Below are positions 16,978-25,232 of a stretch of 50,650 nt of DNA, piece after piece. This DNA is from Planctomycetota bacterium. Its GTDB lineage: Bacteria; Planctomycetota; UBA1135; UBA2386. Location: the NCBI GenBank assembly GCA_020848735.1, contig JADLHO010000121.1:1-50650 (forward strand). The letters are read 5' to 3'. Every line of letters starts with the position of its first letter. Positions within the stretch are counted from its first letter, which is position 1. Both the position numbers and the translations under genes were made by a program. The notes below the pieces were generated by a model. The model saw nothing but the letters and a program-made list of their open reading frames with translations, ran no database searches and was not told the origin of the DNA.

Positions 16978-19332
16978 TCACTTCTGCGTGTAGACCGGCG
17001 TCGAGGACTTCTTGAGGAAGAGCACCGCCATCGCGGTGCGCTCCGTCACCTCGTCGGGGTGGTGGTCGCCGGGCCAGCCGCCGTCGCCCTGCTGCAGGGC
17101 GAGCAGGGTCAGCGCGCCTTCGTAGTACCAGTCCCGACCGTTGATCAACGCGACGCGCGAGAGCTCGCACGCGCGCTCGAGGCCGTAGAGGTAGTAGTAG
17201 ACCCAGTAGTACGGCTGATGGACGCGGTCCGCGTTGGAGTGGACCGTGAAGTTCTCGGCGAGCCACGCGAAGCCGCGCCGCACCGCACGCTCGCCCGCGG
17301 CCTCGAGGTCCATGCGGTCGAGACCCGCGTCGCGCATCCCCGCGAGACAGATCGTGAGGCCCGCGATGCCGGCGCAGGTCATCGAGCCGTAGATCGGGTT
17401 CGGCACGCTCTCCGACTTCGGACTCTGGTAGCTCCAACCGGCGGGGTTCGTGCCGCGCGCTCCGGTGCTCGTGCCCCCGGCGCGGAGCTTCTCGAGCTGC
17501 TGGTACGTGGTCAGCTCGAGCTTGAGTTCGGCGCGCGGCTTCTCCTGATCCGCGATCAGGTGGTTGGCCGCCGAGGTCCACACCGTCGCCGGGACCTCGA
17601 TGCCGCAGAGCCGGGCGGAGTACAGGCCGAGCAGCCCGTACTGGTTCACGGAGTGGTCGTAGCGTCCCTCGCCGGTGTAGTTCCAGCGCATCAGGTAGCC
17701 GCGGTCGACGCGCGTGTCGACGTTGCGCATCAGGATCTCGACCCAGGCCGCCATGAGCTGACGGTCGGCATCGTTCAGCTGGCGGACGCGGGGACGGTCG
17801 ATGCTCCCCGACCGCAGCTCCTCGAGCTCGCCGCGCGGCGCGTACCAGGCCTCGAGCGCCATGATCGCGTGAGCGGTCGAGTACGTGTCGTTGAAGCGGC
17901 GGCGGCGCAGCTCGTCCATCCCGCGCACGAGCACCGGATCGTTGCGCGGCAGGTCCGCGTGGATCATCGCGAGCAGCGCGAGCGCGAGACGTCCGGAGTT
18001 GTACGTGTGGGCGTCGTCGGGCTGGTTGCGCAACGGCGGACGGTCCAGGTCGCCGAGCTCCGCGCGCAGCTTCTCGCCCCCTCTCCGGATCGCCGCGGCG
18101 ACCTGCGCCTCGAAATCGACGTCGCGGTTCGAGCGCACGCGCACGAGGTTCCAGTCCTCGACGAGCACGAACTCCGCGGCGCGGTTCGCATCGTCGCCGC
18201 GCAGCGCCGCCATGCGGCCTTCGATGCGCGACGTGAAGCGCCCGACCGCCCCGCGCTCCGGATCGAAGCGGCGCTCGATGACGATGCGACCCTCGAAGCG
18301 ATGGGTCCAGACGTCGCCGGTGCGCACGTAGCGCTCGACGAAGCGCTTGTCGTCGTCGCGCGCCGCGGGCTCGGCGCATTGCACGTCGACCTCGATGCGC
18401 TGCAGGCCCGTGGCATCCGGCGGTGAGGCCTTGCCGCGCCAGCTCACGTCGCCGAGCCGATAGACGCGCCGCGCCTCGCCCGCGAAGCCGCCGGCGTTCG
18501 TCGCGAGCGAGAGATCGAAGGCGAGGTACGCGGGCAGGTCGCGGAAGTCGATCCCGGGCGACGCGAGGCGCCGCCGATCGGGCGCGAGCTGGCCCTCGCA
18601 GACGAAGGGCCCGGCGCGGAAGCCCGGGAAGACGCCGTCGCGCACGCGCCGCGCCGCGGCGTCGAGTTCGCGCGTGAGCCGCAGGGCCTGCTCGCGATCC
18701 TTGAACGCGCGGTCGAAGCCCGTCAGTCCGCAGTCGAAGTAGCTCGCGCCGCCGGTGTTGTGGATCCGTACCGCGATCAGGTTCTCGCCGGTGCGCAGGG
18801 TGTCGATCGCGGCCGGCAGGACTTCGGCATGGACGCCGAGCCGGTATTGATCGCTCTCATAGGCGAGCACCCCGTTGATCCAGACCTGCGCCCGGTCGTC
18901 GTGGTCGATCTGCAGGACCAGGGACTTGGGCAGGCGGCGCGGGAGCGCGAAGCGCAGGCGCGCCTCGAGGAAGGGGCGATCGCCGGGCCAGGCGCTGCGT
19001 TGCGTGCGGTCGCCGAAGGGCGTGGCACCGCTGAGCCAGGCCGAGTCGTCGAACTCGAGGGTCTCGAAGGCGTCGTCGCCGGCGCGCGCCGTCTGCCGGA
19101 AGCGCCAGGAATCCGCGCCCGCGTCGCCCGGCCGCACGAGCACGCGGCGGCCGGCCTTCGGATCCTCGGCCGGCGCGGCCACCGTCCATTGCGACGTGCG
19201 TCGCTCGTACTCCGCAGCGCCGCGGGGGGGGAGCTTCCAGACCTCGAGCTGCGCCCGCACCGTGCCGAGCCCCAGCGCGAGGACCAGGCACAGACGCAGC
19301 AGCGCCGCGAGGGCTTGCGAGGGCGATCCCAT
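16978..19332 (-). CDS. Large secreted protein, galactose-binding-like and cyclase-fold domains
   Basis: The product has 784 residues from the ATG at 19332, which begins a signal peptide (MGSPSQALAALLRLCLVLAL) ending near VRAQ. Residues about 30-200 look like a carbohydrate-binding jelly-roll of glycosidases: FLEARLRFALPRRLPKSLVL, then DRAQVWINGVLAYESD and ENLIAVRIHN. From about 400 onward helical repeats follow the alpha/alpha-toroid pattern of squalene cyclase or prenyltransferase-type proteins (YNSGRLALALLAMIH, MTCAGIAGLTICLAGM, GALTLLALQQGDGGW). The acidic DxDD motif of squalene cyclase is not seen, so cyclase chemistry is not supported. Function unknown. It shares a 104-base divergent region with the FG-GAP gene. 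Confidence 0.82.
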   Translation of the reverse strand: MGSPSQALAALLRLCLVLALGLGTVRAQLEVWKLPPRGAAEYERRTSQWTVAAPAEDPKAGRRVLVRPGDAGADSWRFRQTARAGDDAFETLEFDDSAWLSGATPFGDRTQRSAWPGDRPFLEARLRFALPRRLPKSLVLQIDHDDRAQVWINGVLAYESDQYRLGVHAEVLPAAIDTLRTGENLIAVRIHNTGGASYFDCGLTGFDRAFKDREQALRLTRELDAAARRVRDGVFPGFRAGPFVCEGQLAPDRRRLASPGIDFRDLPAYLAFDLSLATNAGGFAGEARRVYRLGDVSWRGKASPPDATGLQRIEVDVQCAEPAARDDDKRFVERYVRTGDVWTHRFEGRIVIERRFDPERGAVGRFTSRIEGRMAALRGDDANRAAEFVLVEDWNLVRVRSNRDVDFEAQVAAAIRRGGEKLRAELGDLDRPPLRNQPDDAHTYNSGRLALALLAMIHADLPRNDPVLVRGMDELRRRRFNDTYSTAHAIMALEAWYAPRGELEELRSGSIDRPRVRQLNDADRQLMAAWVEILMRNVDTRVDRGYLMRWNYTGEGRYDHSVNQYGLLGLYSARLCGIEVPATVWTSAANHLIADQEKPRAELKLELTTYQQLEKLRAGGTSTGARGTNPAGWSYQSPKSESVPNPIYGSMTCAGIAGLTICLAGMRDAGLDRMDLEAAGERAVRRGFAWLAENFTVHSNADRVHQPYYWVYYYLYGLERACELSRVALINGRDWYYEGALTLLALQQGDGGWPGDHHPDEVTERTAMAVLFLKKSSTPVYTQK

Positions 19333-19436
19333 CGGGGCGCGGACTCTCCGCGCGCCCGGTCCCGCTTGCAACCCCGTCGCCGCCCGCGCTGCGAAATGGG
19401 GCGCCGTGCGCGGGGGTTCTCCCGCCGAGGCCTCCC

Positions 19437-21110
19437 ATGACCACGCTCCGATCCACCGCGGCTCTCGTTCTCCTCGCCTCGTGTCTGGCGGCGCAGCGGG
19501 TGGCGCTGCGCATCGACGGCGTCACCGCCGGGAATCAGCTCGGCCGGAGCGTCGCCGGCATCGGGGACATGGATCACGACGACCGCGACGAGGTGATCGT
19601 CGGCGCCTGGCAGGGCGGGATGATCGGCGCGGGGTACGCGCGCGTCGTCATCGCGAGCACGGGCGCGGTGCTCCGCCATTTCGACGGCGACTCCACCGGC
19701 GACGAGTTCGGTCGCGCGGTCGGCGCGGCCGGAGACTTCGATGGGGACGGGTACGTCGATGTGGTGATCGGCGCGCCGGGCGACGACGACGGCGCGCTCG
19801 ACGCCGGGACGGCCAGCGTGTTCTCCGGTCGCACGGGCTACGTGCTCGCGAAGTTCGTGTGCCCGGAGGCGGGGGCCGCCTTCGGCTGGCGCGTGGACGG
19901 TGCGGGCGACCTCGATGGCGATGGCTACGACGACGTGCTCATCGGCGCGCCGCTCCACGACGTGGGGACGATCGCCGATGCCGGCCGCGCATTCGCCTAC
20001 AGCGGCAGGACCCACGCCCTGCTCCGCAGCTGGTCGGGCACGCGGCCCGGCGAGCAGCTCGGCCATGGGCTCGCGATCGTCGGCGACCTCGATGGCGATC
20101 TGCTCGACGACGTCGCGCTCGGCTCGCCGATGTGGGAACTCGTCGGCGATCACGACCACGGCCGCGTGCAGGCCTTCGCGGGCCGGACCGGCACCGTGCT
20201 CCTCGAGCTGCGGGGGGTGGAGGAGGACGAGTACCTCGGCTGGTCGGTGGGGCGGGGCGGCGATCTCGACGGCGTCCTGGCGTCGCGGATCGTCGTCGGG
20301 CGGCCGCAGTACCCGAGCGGCGACCGCCGGGGCCGGGCGCTCGTCAGTCCCGGTGACTGGCCGCCCCTCTACGGCCGCGACCTCAGCGGCGCCTTCTTCG
20401 GCTGTGCGGTCAGCGGCGCGGGCGACGTGGACGGCGACGGGCACGACGACCTGATCATCGGCGCCTACGGCGACCGCAGCGTCGCCACCAACGCGGGCGC
20501 CGCCCACGTGATCTCGGGACGGACGCGCGCCGCGCTCGCGGTGGTCGACGGGACGAACGCCGGGGACTGGCTCGGCTTCGCCGTGGACGGCGCCGGCGAC
20601 ATCGACGGCGACGGCCGCGACGAGCTCGTCGTCGGCGTGCCCTTCGCGGACGGCCGTGGCGTCGACGCCGGCGCGGCGCTGATCTACGACTTCGACCTGC
20701 CCGGCAGCGCCGCGCGGGCGCTCCGTCGCGGCAGCGCGTGCGCGCACCTCAACCGGCGTCTGCCGCACATCGGTTGGATCGGGCACCCGAAGGTCGGGCA
20801 CGGCTTCGAACTGCGCCTCCGCGGGACCCTGGCCGGAGCTCCGGTCGTGCTCAATCTCGGCCGCCCCGTCGACGTCGACCTCGCGGTCTACGGCATGCCC
20901 GGGTGTCGACTCCTCGCGGAGATGGGGCTGGTCAGCGTCCTGCTCGCGGCGAACGGTTTCGGCACCGCGACCTCGACCCCGATCGCCATCCCCGACGTGT
21001 CGGCCCTGGTCGGCTACGCCTTCGCCGCGCAGTGGGTCTGTGCCGAACCCGGCGTGAATCCGATGGGGGTCGTGCTCTCGGACAGCGTCATCCTCGTGAT
21101 CGGCGCCTGA
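19437..21110 (+). CDS. Secreted FG-GAP beta-propeller protein
   Basis: This 557-residue exported protein (signal peptide ending SCLAAQ) contains seven FG-GAP units of about 55-65 residues, the number expected for a complete integrin-alpha-like seven-bladed propeller. Examples are [40 protein letters not shown] and [20 protein letters not shown]. Most units carry a calcium-loop pattern DxDGDG; the fifth ([14 protein letters not shown]) has lost it. After the propeller, residues about 425-557 are the C-terminal module also seen, in more distant form, in the first four genes: [30 protein letters not shown] and the final [10 protein letters not shown]. The binding partner is unknown. Confidence 0.88.
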   Translation: MTTLRSTAALVLLASCLAAQRVALRIDGVTAGNQLGRSVAGIGDMDHDDRDEVIVGAWQGGMIGAGYARVVIASTGAVLRHFDGDSTGDEFGRAVGAAGDFDGDGYVDVVIGAPGDDDGALDAGTASVFSGRTGYVLAKFVCPEAGAAFGWRVDGAGDLDGDGYDDVLIGAPLHDVGTIADAGRAFAYSGRTHALLRSWSGTRPGEQLGHGLAIVGDLDGDLLDDVALGSPMWELVGDHDHGRVQAFAGRTGTVLLELRGVEEDEYLGWSVGRGGDLDGVLASRIVVGRPQYPSGDRRGRALVSPGDWPPLYGRDLSGAFFGCAVSGAGDVDGDGHDDLIIGAYGDRSVATNAGAAHVISGRTRAALAVVDGTNAGDWLGFAVDGAGDIDGDGRDELVVGVPFADGRGVDAGAALIYDFDLPGSAARALRRGSACAHLNRRLPHIGWIGHPKVGHGFELRLRGTLAGAPVVLNLGRPVDVDLAVYGMPGCRLLAEMGLVSVLLAANGFGTATSTPIAIPDVSALVGYAFAAQWVCAEPGVNPMGVVLSDSVILVIGA

Positions 21111-21118
21111 ACGGCGGA

Positions 21119-21144
21119 AGCCTCGGCGATCCGGTGGCGAGGCT
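21119..21144 (+). terminator. Hairpin after the FG-GAP gene
   Basis: AGCCTCG (21119-21125) pairs with CGAGGCT (21138-21144) around a 12-base loop, eight bases after the stop codon. No T-run follows. The structure also sits just upstream of the candidate -10 element of the next gene. Confidence 0.35.
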
Positions 21145-21150
21145 GGCTGC

Positions 21151-21156
21151 TACGCT
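21151..21156 (+). promoter_or_regulatory. Candidate -10 element (TACGCT), short leader
   Basis: TACGCT ends nine bases before the ATG at 21166. The same hexamer at the same distance precedes clpS (49866-49871). No convincing -35 is seen. If used, transcription would start almost at the start codon. Confidence 0.3.
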
Positions 21157-21165
21157 CCGCGCGCC

Positions 21166-22149
21166 ATGGTCATCGATCGTCGCAGCTTCCTCCGCCACGC
21201 CGCCGGAATCGGCGGCAGTCTCGGGCTCGGCGCCGGGCTCCGCGCCTGGCCCCAGGATCCCACGAAGCAGGATCCCACGAAGCCGGCCCCGGCCGCGCCT
21301 CCCGCCGCCGCCCCGGCGAAGCCGCAGCCCCTGTTCCGCCTCTCGCTCGCCGAGTGGTCGTTGCACCGCGCGCTCTTCGGTCGCAGCGAGGAGAAGCTCG
21401 ACACTCTCGGGTTCCCGCGCGTGGCCCGCGAACTCGGCTTCGAAGGCATCGAGTACGTGAATGCCTTCTTCAAGGACAAGGCGGAGGACGCCAAGTACCT
21501 CGCCGAGCTGAAGAAGATCGTGAGCGGGGAGGGCCTCGTCAGCCTGCTCATCATGTGCGACGGCGAGGGCCACCTCGGCGACCCCGACGCGAAGGCACGC
21601 GCGCAGGCGGTGACGAATCACCACCGCTGGGTCGAGGCCGCGCGGACGCTCGGCTGCCACTCGATCCGCGTCAACGCGCAGAGCAGCGGCAGCTTCGAGG
21701 AGCAGCAGAAGCTCGCGGCCGATGGCCTGCGTCGCCTCACGGAGTTCGCGGCCGAGCGCGCGATGAACGTGATCGTCGAGAACCACGGCGGTCTCTCGAG
21801 CAACGGCGCGTGGCTCGCCGGGGTGATGCGGCGCGTCGACCACCCGCGCTGCGGGACCCTCCCGGACTTCGGCAACTTCCGCGTCAGCGCCGAGGAGGAG
21901 TACGACCGCTACCAGGGCGTCCGCGAGCTGATGCCCTTCGCCAAGGCGGTGAGCGCGAAGAGCCACGCTTTCGACGAGCGCGGCGAGGAGACGCGCACGG
22001 AGTACCTGCGGATGCTGCGCATCGTGGTCGAGGCGGGCTACCACGGCTTCGTCGGCGTGGAATACGAGGGCGATGCCCTGCCCGAGCGCGAAGGCATCCT
22101 CGCGACGAAGCGCCTGCTCGAGCGCGTGCGCAACACCCTCAGCGCCTGA
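21166..22149 (+). CDS. Tat-exported sugar isomerase/epimerase-like TIM-barrel protein
   Basis: The 327-residue protein begins with a twin-arginine signal ([14 protein letters not shown]), so it is probably exported folded. A Pro/Ala linker with the repeat DPTKQDPTK (about 29-37) leads to a xylose-isomerase-like TIM barrel: [62 protein letters not shown] and [10 protein letters not shown]. The Glu, Asp and His residues at strand ends (VENHGG, LPDFGN, KSHAFD) fit metal binding in this family. Such exported isomerase-like proteins are frequent in Planctomycetota; the substrate cannot be read from sequence. A -10-like TACGCT lies just upstream. Confidence 0.88.
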   Translation: MVIDRRSFLRHAAGIGGSLGLGAGLRAWPQDPTKQDPTKPAPAAPPAAAPAKPQPLFRLSLAEWSLHRALFGRSEEKLDTLGFPRVARELGFEGIEYVNAFFKDKAEDAKYLAELKKIVSGEGLVSLLIMCDGEGHLGDPDAKARAQAVTNHHRWVEAARTLGCHSIRVNAQSSGSFEEQQKLAADGLRRLTEFAAERAMNVIVENHGGLSSNGAWLAGVMRRVDHPRCGTLPDFGNFRVSAEEEYDRYQGVRELMPFAKAVSAKSHAFDERGEETRTEYLRMLRIVVEAGYHGFVGVEYEGDALPEREGILATKRLLERVRNTLSA

Positions 22150-22204
22150 GCGCGCCGGGATCGGGGGGCTCCGCGAAGAAGAGGCGGCGACCCGCGGTCC
22201 TCGC

Positions 22205-22210
22205 TAGAGT
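22205..22210 (+). promoter_or_regulatory. Candidate -10 element (TAGAGT)
   Basis: TAGAGT ends 13 bases before the ATG at 22224 of the universal stress gene. CTA-containing hexamers are rare in this GC-rich sequence and recur before other starts. The -35 region is not recognisable. Confidence 0.3.
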
Positions 22211-22223
22211 CGCGCGCCTCTCC

Positions 22224-22688
22224 ATGCCCGAGCGCGTCGTCCGTCGCATGCTGGCTTTCGTCGAGTTCGCCGACCGCGGCGACCCCGACGTGACCTGGGC
22301 CATCCGTCTCGCGCGCCAGCTCGGCGCCGAGCTGATCCTCTTCAGCGTGATCGACCGTCCGGCGATGGTCTCCCTGATCGGCACGCACCGCGCCGCGATG
22401 GCGGAGCGCGGGGCGACCCTGACCGCGACGCTCGTCGCCGACGCCAAGCGCATCCTCCAGCGGCTCGTCGATGCCGCGGCGTCGAACGGCGTCGTCGCGC
22501 GCGGTCACGCGATCGTGAGCGAGGAGGTCCCGGAGCAGATCCTGAAGGAGGCGATCGTGCAGCAGGTCGACCTCATCGTGATCCGGCCCTCGGGCCGGCA
22601 GGGCTTCCTCCAACATCTCATGCGAAGCACGGTGGAAGAGATCCTCTCGGCGGCACCCTGCGGGGTCCTCGTGGCGCAACCGAAGTGA
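22224..22688 (+). CDS. Universal stress protein family
   Basis: A 154-residue protein with the UspA fold: an N-terminal strand MLAFVEFADRGDPDVTWAIR and helix, ELILFSVID, then VDLIVIRPSG followed by GRQGFLQHLMRST and CGVLVAQPK. The nucleotide-loop motif G-x2-G-x9-G-S/T of ATP-binding members is only partly kept, so ATP binding is uncertain. The ATG at 22248 is an alternative start. The Lon-family gene begins inside its stop codon (GTGA), so the two are very likely co-translated, which suggests a joint stress role. Confidence 0.85.
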   Translation: MPERVVRRMLAFVEFADRGDPDVTWAIRLARQLGAELILFSVIDRPAMVSLIGTHRAAMAERGATLTATLVADAKRILQRLVDAAASNGVVARGHAIVSEEVPEQILKEAIVQQVDLIVIRPSGRQGFLQHLMRSTVEEILSAAPCGVLVAQPK

Positions 22689-25114
22689 CGCGCCGTCGCC
22701 CCCAATCCCGTGGTTCGCAGCGCCTCGCCGCGGGCGGGCATGGCCGCGCCGGCGCCGCCGGAACGCGCGAGCTCGCCGCCGACGAGGTGCGCTGGACCTG
22801 TTCTTCGGTCGGACGCTCGAGCACGGCCCCCGGGCCCAGCCGGCTGCTCGGGCAGCCGCGTGCGATCGCGGCGCTCCGCACCGGGCTCGAGCTCTACGCG
22901 GCCGGCTACAACGTCTTCGTCTCGGGGCTGATGGGGTCCGGGCGCACGAGCATCGTGCGGCACCTGCTCGAGGAGATGAAGCCGAGCTGCCGGCTGGGCC
23001 TCGACCACGTCTTCGTGCACAACTTCCGCGAGCCGAACAAGCCGCGGCTGATCTCGCTCCCGCGCGGGCAGGCCGATCGCTTCCGCGAACGGATGGCGGA
23101 GCTCGTCGGCGAACTGCGCGAGGCGCTGCGGCGCTCGCTGGGCTCGGCGCGGCATCGGCAGACACGGCAGCTCATGCAGCAGGAGCTCGAGCGTCGGCGC
23201 GCGCGCCTGCTCGCCGCGCTGCGTCGCGAGGCGCGCAAGCAGGGCTTCGCCGTGGTCGAGGCCGAGGAGGGCGGCGAGCCGCGCCTCGACCTGCAGCCGC
23301 TCCTCGGCGACGCGGCGCAGTCGCCCGCCGAGTGGGAGGCCGCCGTCGCCGCCGGTCGGGTGAGCCCCGCGAAGCGCGCGAAGCTGCGCCGCGCGCGCGA
23401 GGCGCTCCTCGAACGCATCGACGGGCTCTCGGCCTTCCTCGACCGCACGCTGCGGCGCTTCCAGCGCGAGCTCCAGACGGCCGATCGCGCGGCGGCGGAC
23501 GCCGCCCTGCAGCACGAGCTCGCGGAGTTCCTCGCGGAGTGGCCGCAGCCGTCGGTCGCCGCGCACGTCGAGGAACTGCGCCGCGCGCTCGTGCGCGACC
23601 TCGCGCGCTGGGCAGCGCCCGACAGTCCACCGGGTGAGGAGTCCCTGCACGAGGGAACCGCCCGGCTCGAGGACCTCGCGGTGCTCGTCGTGAAGTGCGC
23701 GCGCGGCGATGCCTGTCCGGTGATCGTCGAGCCGAACCCGACCTACGCGAGCCTCTTCGGCACCATCGAACGCGTGGCGGAGAGCAGCGGCTCCGAGCTG
23801 CGACGCATCCACCCCGGTGCCCTGCTGCGGGCGGACGGCGGCTACCTCGTGCTGCGGTGGACGGACATCGCGCAGGAGCCCGGCGTGTGGCAGCACCTCA
23901 AGCGCGCGCTCCGCAGCGGCCTGCTCGAGGTGCGCGAGTTCGATCCCAGCGCGGGGACCACCGCGGGCGCCTTGCAGCCCGCTCCGATCCCGCTCGACGT
24001 GAAGGTCGTGATGATCGGCGAGCCCGGCGCCTACGAGCAGCTCGCGCAGGAGGACCCGCAGTTCCCGCACCTCTTCAAGGTCCACGCGGAGTTCGACTCG
24101 ACCCTGCCCAACACCCCGGAGAACCGGCGGCGTTACGCCGACTTCCTCGACTGGCTCGCCCGCAGCGAGGACGTGCCGCGCTTCGCACCCGACGCCAATG
24201 CGGCGGTCGTCGAACACGGCGCGCGCTTCGCCGGGCGACAGGACAAGCTCACGACCTGCTTCGGCGAACTCGCCGACGTCGCCCGTGAATCGGCGCACTT
24301 CGCCCGCGCGGCGGGTGCGACCCTCGTGCACCGTCCACACGTGGAGCAGGCGCTCCAGCAGCGCGCCTGGCGCATCGGCCTCGCGCGCGATCGCATGGAA
24401 CAGGCGATCGCGCAGGGCTACCTGCTGATCGCCACGAGCGGCAAGGCGATGGGGCAGGTGAACGGGCTCACCGTCGTCGAGGACGGCGTGAGTCGCTTCG
24501 GCAAGGTGGTGCGCATCACCGCGGCCACGGGGCCGGCGGCGGAAGGCGGTGCCGACCTGATCAGCATCGAGCGCGAAGCGGATCTCTCGGGGCCGATCCA
24601 CGACAAGGGCGTGCTGGTGCTGCGCGGCTTCCTCACCGCGATGCTCGGCCGCGACCGTCCGCTCGCGCTCGCGGCGACGCTCGGCTTCGAACAGCTCTAC
24701 GGCGGACTCGACGGCGACTCCGCGTCGTGCGCCGAGCTCTTCGCGTTGCTGTCCAGCCTCGCGGACGTCCCGCTCGAGCAGGGCATCGCCGTCACGGGTT
24801 CCATGAACCAGCGCGGCGAGGTGCAGGCCGTCGGCGGCGTCGACGAGAAGATCGAGGGCTTCTACCGCGCCTGCCGGGCGCGCCGCCTGAACGGCAAGCA
24901 GGGCGTGCTCATCCCCGAGGCCAATGCGCGCGATCTCATGCTCGAACCGGAGCTCGTGGACGCGGTCGCACGCGGTCGCTTCCGCATCTGGACCTTCAGC
25001 GCGGTGCTCGACGGTCTCGAACTGCTGACCGGGATGCTCGCGTCGGAGGTGTTGTCGCGCGCGCGCCGGCGGCTGGATGGCTTCCGGCGGGGGATCGAGA
25101 AGGGGCGGGGCTGA
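22685..25114 (+). CDS. Lon-family ATP-dependent protease (AAA_32/LonB-like)
   Basis: The 809-residue product starts at a GTG overlapping the stress-protein stop. It has an AAA-like region with P-loop SGLMGSGRTSIV, where arginine replaces the usual lysine as is common in this Lon branch. A long helical insertion spans about 120-320 and lies before the second ATPase segment (HPGALLRADGGYLVLRW; KVVMIGEPGAYEQL). The C-terminal Lon protease domain carries the serine in LDGDSASCAE (S679) and the lysine in VDEKIEGF (K722), the Ser-Lys dyad. It would degrade damaged or regulatory proteins in the cytoplasm. It is not classical LonA, because the N-terminal substrate domain is absent. Confidence 0.9.
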   Translation: MTRRRPQSRGSQRLAAGGHGRAGAAGTRELAADEVRWTCSSVGRSSTAPGPSRLLGQPRAIAALRTGLELYAAGYNVFVSGLMGSGRTSIVRHLLEEMKPSCRLGLDHVFVHNFREPNKPRLISLPRGQADRFRERMAELVGELREALRRSLGSARHRQTRQLMQQELERRRARLLAALRREARKQGFAVVEAEEGGEPRLDLQPLLGDAAQSPAEWEAAVAAGRVSPAKRAKLRRAREALLERIDGLSAFLDRTLRRFQRELQTADRAAADAALQHELAEFLAEWPQPSVAAHVEELRRALVRDLARWAAPDSPPGEESLHEGTARLEDLAVLVVKCARGDACPVIVEPNPTYASLFGTIERVAESSGSELRRIHPGALLRADGGYLVLRWTDIAQEPGVWQHLKRALRSGLLEVREFDPSAGTTAGALQPAPIPLDVKVVMIGEPGAYEQLAQEDPQFPHLFKVHAEFDSTLPNTPENRRRYADFLDWLARSEDVPRFAPDANAAVVEHGARFAGRQDKLTTCFGELADVARESAHFARAAGATLVHRPHVEQALQQRAWRIGLARDRMEQAIAQGYLLIATSGKAMGQVNGLTVVEDGVSRFGKVVRITAATGPAAEGGADLISIEREADLSGPIHDKGVLVLRGFLTAMLGRDRPLALAATLGFEQLYGGLDGDSASCAELFALLSSLADVPLEQGIAVTGSMNQRGEVQAVGGVDEKIEGFYRACRARRLNGKQGVLIPEANARDLMLEPELVDAVARGRFRIWTFSAVLDGLELLTGMLASEVLSRARRRLDGFRRGIEKGRG

Positions 25115-25186
25115 GCGCCTGAGCGACGGCAGCAAGGCGCACAGCGCGGGTCCGCGGCTCGTGCGCCGCAGGTCCGGCCGGGCGGC

Positions 25187-25192
25187 TAGACT
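25187..25192 (+). promoter_or_regulatory. Candidate -10 element (TAGACT)
   Basis: TAGACT ends 40 bases before the ATG at 25233 of the peroxidase gene. It belongs to the recurrent GCTA-type hexamers seen before several starts. No clear -35 is present. Confidence 0.25.
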
Positions 25193-25232
25193 CTCGCGGC
25201 CCGCTCCTCGCCGGTCCTCCCGCTCGTCCGCC

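Noticed and set aside
16978..19332. Annotation as squalene-hopene cyclase
   Set aside because: A helical toroid is suggested, but the DxDD acid motif and the repeated QW motifs of true cyclases are not visible, and the protein has a signal peptide and a binding domain.
21250..21290. Short repeat encoding DPTKQDPTK in the isomerase-like gene, considered as a mobile or regulatory repeat
   Set aside because: It is only a two-unit repeat inside a Pro/Ala linker after the Tat signal, typical of flexible linkers.
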